Source: Chitinophagales bacterium 65-1 (GTDB lineage: Bacteria; Bacteroidota; Bacteroidia; Chitinophagales; Chitinophagaceae). Taken from it: a stretch of 64,000 nucleotides of DNA. A model generated the notes under the pieces. It ran no database searches, was not told the DNA's origin, and saw only the letters and a program-made list of their open reading frames with translations. Of the stretch, positions 38,705 to 46,958 are shown piece by piece (within the stretch, counting starts at the first letter, position 1; every line of letters begins with the position of its first letter). The stretch covers positions 1 through 64,000 of the forward strand of contig MWYX01000064.1 in the NCBI GenBank assembly GCA_002050465.1, in the 5' to 3' direction. A program made the translations under genes and the position numbers.

Positions 38705-39538
38705 ATGAACGATCTAAAAGCAATAACCTCACAGGTAAGGAGAGACATTATAAGGATGGTATATGATGCACAAAGTGGCCATCCAGGAGGATCCTTAGGA
38801 TGTACTGAATTTTTTACTGCATTATATTTTGAAATAATGGATAGACAGACAGGCTTTGATATGGATGGCATAGGAGAGGATATTTTCTTTTTATCAAACG
38901 GACATATTTCTCCGGTATGGTATAGTACATTGGCAAGGGCAGGATACTTTCCTTTAGAAGAGCTCAAAACTTTTAGAAAAATAAACTCACGCCTGCAGGG
39001 GCATCCCACTACCCATGAGGGATTACCAGGTGTAAGGGTAGCATCGGGTTCCTTAGGACAGGGAATGAGTGTAGCGATAGGGGCTGCGTTGGCTAAAAAG
39101 CTAAATAATGACGACCACATCGTTTTTTCGTTGCATGGAGATGGCGAATTGGATGAAGGACAAAACTGGGAAGCAATCATGTTTGCGGCACATCATAAAG
39201 TAGATAACCTGATTGCTACCATAGACTGGAACGGTCAGCAAATTGACGGACCAACAAAAAAAGTGATGAACCTCGATAACCTCCATGCAAAATTTGAAGC
39301 ATTTAACTGGCACGTACTTGAAATGGATGGCAATGAAATGGATCAGGTTATTGCAGGGCTGAATAATGCTAAGTCATTTGTTGGAAAAGGTAAACCTATT
39401 GTAATTTTAATGAAGACAGAAATGGGTTATGGAATTGATTTTATGAAAGGCAATTTTGAATGGCATGGTGTTGCGCCAAATGATGAGCAGTTAAAAGTGG
39501 CTTATGCACAGTTGCCCGTTACATTAGGGGATTATTAA
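38705..39538 (+). CDS. transketolase N-terminal subunit
   Basis: AQSGHPGGSLGCTEFFTALYF, GHPTTHEGLPGVRVASGSLGQGMSVAIGAAL, GDGELDEGQNWEA; ends without the C-terminal half. Confidence 0.9.
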   Translation: MNDLKAITSQVRRDIIRMVYDAQSGHPGGSLGCTEFFTALYFEIMDRQTGFDMDGIGEDIFFLSNGHISPVWYSTLARAGYFPLEELKTFRKINSRLQGHPTTHEGLPGVRVASGSLGQGMSVAIGAALAKKLNNDDHIVFSLHGDGELDEGQNWEAIMFAAHHKVDNLIATIDWNGQQIDGPTKKVMNLDNLHAKFEAFNWHVLEMDGNEMDQVIAGLNNAKSFVGKGKPIVILMKTEMGYGIDFMKGNFEWHGVAPNDEQLKVAYAQLPVTLGDY

Positions 39539-39661
39539 AAATTTAATTTAATGTGAAGGTCAATGGGGTCAATGAGTCATTGATCATTTTGTTCTAATTA
39601 CTAATTTCCATTAAGAGTTGCATATTTTCACATTGACTTACTGACTAATGACCAAATAATA

Positions 39662-40882
39662 TTAACTCCTCAACTCAAAAGCTTGCCTCGCTGCTTTACG
39701 GGCAGGAAGCCATGCAGCAATAAAAGCAATAATCAATGCTGTGGATGCAACCAATAAAAAATCTGTAGCAATAAGTTTTACGGGAAAATAATCTATAAGA
39801 AAAGAATTGCCTGTAAGTTTTATCAACTTAAATTGTGATTGCAGAGCACAAATAATGGTTGCCAAACACAAGCCAATAGCTGCTCCCGTAACAGCCAATA
39901 TCAATCCCTCACTCAAAAATATTTTTAATATCAGGCTTTTATCAGCGCCTAATGACTGCAACACACTAATATCTTTTCTTTTTTCCAATACAAGCATAGT
40001 CAGAGCGCTTATCATATTGAATGCCGCGATAATGAGAATGAGTGTAAGTACCGCATAAATAGCCCACTTCTCCACTTTCATACTGGTGTACAAACTTGTA
40101 TTTTGCTGATACTTAGTTTGCACGGTATACTTACTTCCCAGCATTTTTTGTAAAGCGTTCGTTACATCATCTGTTTCTTTAGGGTGTGATAAGGCAATTT
40201 CAACAGCACTATATTCATTAGCGGCATAATTCATCTGATGCTTTATAAAATCAATATTGGTAATAACATATTTATTGTCAAAATCCTGCTGAATGGCAAA
40301 GCTGCCTGAGGGATATGCATTGCCTTCACTTAAAGATTCTGAAGGGTCGGAGGAAGCATACCCTATTTTTTTTGGCAGAAAAACAGTAAGTGGTGTTAAG
40401 CTTTTATCAGCCTGAACTCCCACAGCATATTCAATTCCGGCACCCAATATTAATTGCGGCTCATCAGCAGAGCCGGTTTCAAATACTCCATTAAGCATTT
40501 TTTGTGGTACACCTGAAACATTATTGTAATTATCATCTACTCCTTTCAAAAAAACAACAGTTTGCAAATCACCGTTCTGTAACAAGGCTTTTTCCTGTGC
40601 AACAAGTGAAATGTTCTTTACTTCTTTAAAATTTTTAATAGAATTAATTTGCTCTGCTGTTAGCAGAATGGTTTTTCCCCTGGAAGCAATTACCCTTACG
40701 TCGGTATAAAAATTAGAATAAAGTGAACGTACCAGGTCCTCAAAGCCATTAAACACACTTAAAACCAATACCTGGCACATGGTTGAAAATGCAATAACGC
40801 AAACAGTAACCCAGCTTATAATATTTATCGCATTGGTGCTTTTTTTTGCTTTAAAATATCTCCATGCAAATGTGAGGTACAA
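39662..40882 (-). CDS. ABC transporter permease, LolC/LolE-like (FtsX superfamily)
   Basis: FAWRYFKAKKSTNAINIISWVTV, FNMISALTMLVLEKRKDISVLQSLGA. Confidence 0.85.
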   Translation of the reverse strand: MYLTFAWRYFKAKKSTNAINIISWVTVCVIAFSTMCQVLVLSVFNGFEDLVRSLYSNFYTDVRVIASRGKTILLTAEQINSIKNFKEVKNISLVAQEKALLQNGDLQTVVFLKGVDDNYNNVSGVPQKMLNGVFETGSADEPQLILGAGIEYAVGVQADKSLTPLTVFLPKKIGYASSDPSESLSEGNAYPSGSFAIQQDFDNKYVITNIDFIKHQMNYAANEYSAVEIALSHPKETDDVTNALQKMLGSKYTVQTKYQQNTSLYTSMKVEKWAIYAVLTLILIIAAFNMISALTMLVLEKRKDISVLQSLGADKSLILKIFLSEGLILAVTGAAIGLCLATIICALQSQFKLIKLTGNSFLIDYFPVKLIATDFLLVASTALIIAFIAAWLPARKAARQAFELRS

Positions 40883-41048
40883 AATGTTTTGTAATTAAAG
40901 TTTATAAATATCTGTAAAACTAATTATCTGTATCAATAAAATTTTACTAGTAATTCACAATCCCTTTAAGAAATATATTAGTAACAAAGCAAAAGTGCTA
41001 AAGATTTATCCAATGTATTAGATTTGGAACACTATTAACTAAATTAAA

Positions 41049-41891
41049 ATGGAAAAAAACAATAGAAAAGTTGATTCTAAAGAAGTAGGCCTTGAAATCG
41101 GATTGATTTTCTTCAAGCATTTTTTAAATACCGAATATCTGCATTATGGTTTTTTCGATGATGAGCTTCCGGCTGATATTGCCAATTTGGCGAAAGCTCA
41201 GCAGAATTATGCAGATTTTTTAATGTCTCATATTCCCACCGGTACAAAAACTATCCTGGACGTTGGTTGTGGATCAGGAAAATTTGCATTGGAATTAATT
41301 AAAAAAGGATATACAGTTGACTGCGTTTCTCCGGGCACTATTCTTACAAATCATGCCAGAGGTGTATTGGGAGATAAAGTGCAAATTTATCAGAGTAAAT
41401 TTGAAGATGTAAAAACTGATAACAAGTATGACTTAATTCTTTTCAGTGAAAGCTTTCAATATATTCCAATGGATAATTCTTTCACAAACGGATTGAATGC
41501 TTTAAATTCAGGCGGACATATTATGATATCTGATTTTTTTCAGATAGATGTGGAAGGAAAAAGCCCACTTGGCGGAGGACATAATTTTAAGGAATTTCAG
41601 GAAATAATTAAAAAATATCCGGTAAAGCTTATCAAAGAGCAAGACATCACTAAAGAAACTGCTCCTACTATAGATATAGTGAATGGTTTATACATGGAAG
41701 TATTATTTCCAATAACAAATCTTATTTCTCTTTTGGCAGAAGACCGGTTTCCCTTAGCAGTAAAGTTTATTAAGTGGAAATATAAAAAGAAATTAGAGAA
41801 GCTGCAGAATAAGCATTTTAAAGGTGAAAGAAATGCAATAAACTTTATAAAATATAAAACTTACAGATTCCATCTTTTTCAAAAAACGTAA
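41049..41891 (+). CDS. class I SAM-dependent methyltransferase
   Basis: TILDVGCGSGKFALELIKKGYTVDCVSPG, LILFSESFQYIPM. Confidence 0.85.
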   Translation: MEKNNRKVDSKEVGLEIGLIFFKHFLNTEYLHYGFFDDELPADIANLAKAQQNYADFLMSHIPTGTKTILDVGCGSGKFALELIKKGYTVDCVSPGTILTNHARGVLGDKVQIYQSKFEDVKTDNKYDLILFSESFQYIPMDNSFTNGLNALNSGGHIMISDFFQIDVEGKSPLGGGHNFKEFQEIIKKYPVKLIKEQDITKETAPTIDIVNGLYMEVLFPITNLISLLAEDRFPLAVKFIKWKYKKKLEKLQNKHFKGERNAINFIKYKTYRFHLFQKT

Positions 41892-42112
41892 TTAGTGTTA
41901 TTTGGGTATTTAGATGATTTCTCACTAAGGCTGCCTGCATAAGGAACAACAAAAGAAGGGAAGTATAACCGGGTCCCTTTAACAACATATATTTATCAAT
42001 AACAGATTTTAGAATAACACATACAAATATTTTTTACCAGGTTTATTATGAAAGAAGTTTATTAAAAAAAATACCAGCGTTTAAATGCCAATTAGGTCTG
42101 TTCTATTTAAGA

Positions 42113-42314
42113 ATGAATCAGCAGGAAATAGGATTAGAGAATTTTTCCAACACTATAGTTTTGGATGAAAGAAACTTCAAAAACAGTAAGCTTGAAGAAG
42201 GTGTTACTTTTTTGGGCATTCATTATTCAAAAAAAATTGATACAAAATTTGAGTTGGGAATTAAAAGCAGAGTTTACTACTTAGTTTCAACAGGTACATT
42301 TGAAGCAATACCAT
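42113..42314 (+). pseudogene. C-terminal remnant of an outer-membrane beta-barrel protein
   Basis: KLEEGVTFLGIHYSKKIDTKFELGIKSRVYYLVSTGTFEAI is barrel-like, then the frame continues with hydrophobic antisense-derived sequence into the neighbouring gene. Confidence 0.5.
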
Positions 42315-42334
42315 GTTGGGCGTATGTGCTGTCC

Positions 42335-43528
42335 TTACTTATCTACTTTGTTATTGTATGGAATATAATTTTGCCATCGCCATGGTATACAAGTATTGCC
42401 TATTATAGTTTCTATAAGTTCCTGAAATATTTTTTCTCCATTTTCGCTATTTATCATGATTATAATCGATGTGCCCTTGTCAATAAAATTGATATTATAA
42501 TTTTTCCAAGCGCCACCATTTCCTTCTTTAAAAAATGCTTTGCCATACTGACAATCCAGAAGCCCCCAACCCAGACCATAAGATAAATGAATGGCATCAT
42601 TTTCAGTGGTGGTTTCTTCTGTTATTGGTGGAAATTGTGTTTTTGAATGTATGGTAATTTGAGGCGAAAGCATCTCCTTATACATACTTTTTTTGATTCC
42701 TTTTTGTTGCATCACATTTTCAATAAACCTTGCATAATCGGCCATGGTAGTCACTAAAGAACCACCTGCAACAGGCTCTTTGCGTTTCTTTTTTGAATCT
42801 ATAGCACCATTATTCATATGTCCTACAGCTACATTGTCATCGCCAAACGAATCATGCCATATATAACCTGTTCTTGTCATTCTCAACGGTTTAAATATTT
42901 TCTCCTGAGCCAGTTCATCAATATTTTTTTGAGTGATTTCTTCAACTGCCAATTGCAGAAGTTTAAAACCTTCACCAGAGTAAGCATATTTTTCTCCGGG
43001 TGCAAAATAAATTTTAATAACACCCAATGAATCCATTTCGTCAGATTTAGGATTAAACCATCTTACATTTGGCAACCCACTTGTATGACTTAAACACATT
43101 CGTGGGGTTATTAGTTTCCATCTGTCGTCATTCTTTAAGTCTGAAAAATACTCATAATCGGGAATTGGTTTTTTCAGGTATTTATAAATTGGCTTGTCTA
43201 AATCAATAATTTTTTCCTCCACCAACTTCATAACCAAATACCCAAAAACAGCCTTGCTGAAGGAAGCTGCATATACAATTGTGGATGTGTTTAATAATGT
43301 GTTGTCAGGTTTATTTTTAAAACCATATGATTTAATAAAAACGGTTTTTTTATTATTCAGTATTGCTAAATTTAACCCCTGAACATTTGCGGCATCCATC
43401 AATCTTTTTACTGTTTTATCAATTTCAGCGGATGAAACTTCACTTCCATCAAGTCTTGTTACTTTTTTTGTTTGTCCATTGATGCTGCTAAATGATAGAA
43501 AAAGTGCAAATAATATTGTATACTTCAT
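42335..43528 (-). CDS. serine hydrolase (beta-lactamase/class C PBP family)
   Basis: VYAASFSKAVFG (SxxK), YAYSGEGF (YxN-like), LSHTSGLPN. Confidence 0.88.
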   Translation of the reverse strand: MKYTILFALFLSFSSINGQTKKVTRLDGSEVSSAEIDKTVKRLMDAANVQGLNLAILNNKKTVFIKSYGFKNKPDNTLLNTSTIVYAASFSKAVFGYLVMKLVEEKIIDLDKPIYKYLKKPIPDYEYFSDLKNDDRWKLITPRMCLSHTSGLPNVRWFNPKSDEMDSLGVIKIYFAPGEKYAYSGEGFKLLQLAVEEITQKNIDELAQEKIFKPLRMTRTGYIWHDSFGDDNVAVGHMNNGAIDSKKKRKEPVAGGSLVTTMADYARFIENVMQQKGIKKSMYKEMLSPQITIHSKTQFPPITEETTTENDAIHLSYGLGWGLLDCQYGKAFFKEGNGGAWKNYNINFIDKGTSIIIMINSENGEKIFQELIETIIGNTCIPWRWQNYIPYNNKVDK

Positions 43529-43645
43529 ATTTTATGGTTTGTCTGTAACAGTGTTTAATAGCATTACGCCCAACACCTACATTAACGTATAATTTTTAAA
43601 TGGAGTTGATCCTTCAAGAAATACTTATTATCCTAATCCCATAAA

Positions 43646-44014
43646 TCATAGTTGAGACTTATCCTCTTTTTTTATCTTCTCCAACAACTCTTCCATCCTA
43701 AAAACATAATCCAGGGTATCATCAATATAAAAAGTTATTTGGGGTATGCTGCGCAACTGATGGCGAACCCTGTTGCCTAATTCCTTCCTTATCTCTTTAC
43801 TTTTTTCCTGGATCTTTGTAAGCATTGCATCATTATCTTTTATCTGGAAAAAACTCAGGTAAACTCTTGCCTCAAAAAGATCAGGGGTAATTTTCACTGA
43901 AGAAATAGAAACCATTCCTCCATCCTGCATATTTAAACCCATCCTTAAAAAAATATCATTAAGCTCATGAATTATAACGCCGGCCACCTGTTTTTGTCTT
44001 TTTCCCTCTGTCAT
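43646..44014 (-). CDS. rbfA: ribosome-binding factor A
   Basis: KQVAGVIIHELNDIFLR, VSISSVKITPDLFEARVYLSFF, QIPTFYIDDTLDY-like QITFYIDDTLDYVFRMEELLEKI. Confidence 0.92.
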   Translation of the reverse strand: MTEGKRQKQVAGVIIHELNDIFLRMGLNMQDGGMVSISSVKITPDLFEARVYLSFFQIKDNDAMLTKIQEKSKEIRKELGNRVRHQLRSIPQITFYIDDTLDYVFRMEELLEKIKKEDKSQL

Positions 44015-44026
44015 TTTTATATAAGA

Positions 44027-44054
44027 TTGGTGGTTGTAAAATTAGTTACTTTGC
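44027..44054 (+). promoter_or_regulatory. putative Bacteroidota promoter TTG-N17-TACTTTGC
   Basis: Spacing and -7-like box upstream of the ABC exporter start. Confidence 0.35.
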
Positions 44055-44157
44055 AAATGCATTTCAAATTTTTGCAAACCATGTGGTTTGTGGGGAACAC
44101 AAACCATGGCAACAGCCTTGTCGCTTTCCCCACCAGCTACTATTCCTTACATCATAG

Positions 44158-45984
44158 ATGAAGAGTTTACGATCGATTTTCAGGTATATATCAAAATATC
44201 CCAAACTAATTTTCGCTTATTTCAGCTTCAATATCTTATCATCGCTGTTTTCTGTTATTTCTCTTGCTTTACTTAGTCCATTTTTACTGCTGATCTTTAA
44301 AAAAGTGGATACCCTTAATGTTGCGTCTAATCCCGATTCCTTTTTAGCAGCCATAAATCCTATCAATAAATTTAAGGCTGAATTATATAATATAATAAAT
44401 TCTCCCAACGGCGACATAAAAGCACTGGCAATTATTTGTTTGGCAGTACTTGTATCCGTTATTCTTAAAAATATTTTTTTGTATCTGTCTATGTATTATC
44501 TTAATCCTATACGCAATAATATTATTAATGATATGCGTACATCGATGTATAAAAAGATTATTGCATTGCCCATCGGGTATTTTAATGATCAGCGGAAAGG
44601 AGATATTATGAGCAGACTTACAAATGATCTGAGTGAAGTGGAAGGTTCTACAGTGGGGGTGCTGGAAACATTATTCAGGGAACCTATTTCTATTTTCCTG
44701 TTCTTTATTTATTTAGTGATGTTGAGCCCCGAGCTAACTTTATTCCTGGCGATCTTCATTCCACTTTCAGGTTTTATTATCGGGAGGATAGGACGTTCCT
44801 TAAAAAAACAAAGTACAAAAGTACAGGAAAAACTAGGCGCCATATTGTCTACCATTGATGAAACACTCGGGGGTATCAGAATTATTAAAGCATTTAATGC
44901 AGAGAAAAAGCAACTCGATAGGTTTACGCAACAAAATACTGAACTACTCCAAATAAAGAACAAAGCTAACAGGCGCAGGGACCTTGCATCTCCTGTATCT
45001 GAAATATTGGGAGTTATAGCTGTAGTTTGTGTATTGTGGTATGGCGGACGTTTAGTATTACGGGGAATTTTTTTAGATCCCGGAGATTTTTTAGCATACA
45101 TCGCAATTTTTTCTCAATTGATACAACCCTTAAAATCTTTATCCACAGCATCATACAATATTAAGAGAGGTGCAGCAAGTATTGAAAGAATTGAATATTT
45201 AATAAAAGAAAATGTATCCATAAAAGAAAATCCAAGTCCTGTACAGTTAAAGCATTTTAATAACTCAATTCAATTTAAGAAGGTTGGATTTTTATATGAG
45301 GATAAGATTATTTTGGATAGTGTGGACCTTACTGTTGAAAAAGGGAAAACTATTGCATTGGTAGGTTCATCCGGCGCAGGTAAAAGTACATTGGTTGATC
45401 TTATTCCCCGTTTTCACGACGTAGGCGTAGGTGAATTATTGATAGACAATATTAATATAAAAGAATATTCTTTATCATCCATTCGCGATCACATGGGCAT
45501 TGTAACGCAGGAAGCAATTCTTTTTAATGATACCATAGCCAACAATATTGCGCTCGGCAAGGATAACCCAACTGAAGAGCAAATAATTAATGCAGCTAAA
45601 ATTGCCAATGCCCATAATTTTATTCTACAAAAGGAAAATGGCTACCAAACCAACATTGGTGACAGGGGAAATAAATTAAGCGGCGGAGAAAAACAACGCA
45701 TTACTATTGCAAGGGCTGTTTTAAAAAATCCTCCGATATTAATTTTGGACGAAGCAACATCATCTCTTGATACAGAAAGCGAGCGCCTAGTGCAGGATGC
45801 AATTTATAACCTTATGGAAAATCGTACCAGTATTGTAATTGCTCACAGGCTTAGTACCATTCGCCATGCAGATGAGATAATTGTTTTACAACAAGGTAAA
45901 ATTGTAGAAAGGGGCACTCATGATTCTCTTATAGAAAAAAGTGGATTTTATAAGCGCCTGGTTGATATGCAGGAAGTGAAGTGA
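44158..45984 (+). CDS. ABC exporter (MsbA-like), fused TMD-NBD
   Basis: ALVGSSGAGKSTLVDLIPRFHD, LSGGEKQRITIARAVLKNPPILILDEATSSLD. Confidence 0.92.
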   Translation: MKSLRSIFRYISKYPKLIFAYFSFNILSSLFSVISLALLSPFLLLIFKKVDTLNVASNPDSFLAAINPINKFKAELYNIINSPNGDIKALAIICLAVLVSVILKNIFLYLSMYYLNPIRNNIINDMRTSMYKKIIALPIGYFNDQRKGDIMSRLTNDLSEVEGSTVGVLETLFREPISIFLFFIYLVMLSPELTLFLAIFIPLSGFIIGRIGRSLKKQSTKVQEKLGAILSTIDETLGGIRIIKAFNAEKKQLDRFTQQNTELLQIKNKANRRRDLASPVSEILGVIAVVCVLWYGGRLVLRGIFLDPGDFLAYIAIFSQLIQPLKSLSTASYNIKRGAASIERIEYLIKENVSIKENPSPVQLKHFNNSIQFKKVGFLYEDKIILDSVDLTVEKGKTIALVGSSGAGKSTLVDLIPRFHDVGVGELLIDNINIKEYSLSSIRDHMGIVTQEAILFNDTIANNIALGKDNPTEEQIINAAKIANAHNFILQKENGYQTNIGDRGNKLSGGEKQRITIARAVLKNPPILILDEATSSLDTESERLVQDAIYNLMENRTSIVIAHRLSTIRHADEIIVLQQGKIVERGTHDSLIEKSGFYKRLVDMQEVK

Positions 45985-46042
45985 CGTGAAACGTGAAAGG
46001 GAAAGTGAAAAGCTATAGGATTATGAGCCGATGAACATAAAA

Positions 46043-46957
46043 CTATTTTGCTATCCCCATTTTTGCTTCTATCGAGAGTGTAGCATGTGGCACCGCACGT
46101 AAGCGGGCTTTATCAATTAACCTACCCGTTACCCTGCAAATACCATACGTTTTATTTTCAATTCGCATCATTGCTTTTTCTAGATGATCAATAAAAGTGA
46201 TCTGCCTGCTTGCCATTTGGCTTAATTGTTCTCTTTCCATACTAAGGCTGCCATCTTCCATAGTCATATACCGGTTATCAGTGTCATCTCCCCCCATTTC
46301 ATCTTTTCTTGTAATTAATCCCTGAAGGTAACCGAGTTCTTTTTTAGCAGTTTCCAGTTTTCTCTGGATCAACTCTCTAAACTCGTTAAGTTCCGGATCG
46401 CTGTAACGCATTGTTGGTCCATTATTTTCGTAAGGTGCCTGGTCTAAAACTGACTTAGTAAACTCAGGTTCGTACTTCCGGGCTTTTGTAGTCGTAATTT
46501 TTGGTAACACTACAGGTTTTGGAGGTGGAACTTTAATATCTTTCGCTTTTGGTAAAGGCTTTAATTCAGGTTTTTTAGTTTCTGTTTTCTTTGATTCTGC
46601 TTTGATAGGTTTTTTTACAGAAGCTGCAACTTTATTTATTGCAGCAGATTTTTTTTGGATTATTTTAGCAGCTTTCTTAATGGGCATAGATTTTTTTATT
46701 GGAGCTGCTTTTTTGGGTGCTGCTTTTTTTGCAACGGGCTTAGACGCTTTTTTAACTGGAGCAGATTTCTTAACAGGTTTTGTAGGTTTTTGGGATGATT
46801 TTGTTTTAGCAACAGGTTTTTTAGGTACCGGCTTCGAAGGCTTAACCGTTTTTTTTGTTGCCGGCTTTTTAACCTTTTTAACCGCAGCTTTTTTAGCTGG
46901 TGCCTTAGAAGCAGGTTTTTTAGAAACGGTTTTAGCCGTTTTTTTGTTTGTTGCCAT
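46043..46957 (-). CDS. TraR/DksA-family protein with long Lys/Ala/Pro-rich histone-H1-like N-terminal extension
   Basis: N-term KKPASKAPAKKAAVKKVKKPATKK...; C-term YGICRVTGRLIDKARLRAVPHATLSIEAK. Confidence 0.88.
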   Translation of the reverse strand: MATNKKTAKTVSKKPASKAPAKKAAVKKVKKPATKKTVKPSKPVPKKPVAKTKSSQKPTKPVKKSAPVKKASKPVAKKAAPKKAAPIKKSMPIKKAAKIIQKKSAAINKVAASVKKPIKAESKKTETKKPELKPLPKAKDIKVPPPKPVVLPKITTTKARKYEPEFTKSVLDQAPYENNGPTMRYSDPELNEFRELIQRKLETAKKELGYLQGLITRKDEMGGDDTDNRYMTMEDGSLSMEREQLSQMASRQITFIDHLEKAMMRIENKTYGICRVTGRLIDKARLRAVPHATLSIEAKMGIAK

Positions 46958-46958
46958 A

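Noticed and set aside
43540-43640. A full integron attC site upstream of the serine hydrolase
   Set aside because: Only the GTTGGGC/GCCCAAC core words are visible; no paired L boxes or long imperfect stem could be traced by eye.
46120-46160. Zinc finger in the DksA-like protein
   Set aside because: Only one of the usual four cysteines is visible (YGICRVTG...), so a metal site is not supported.
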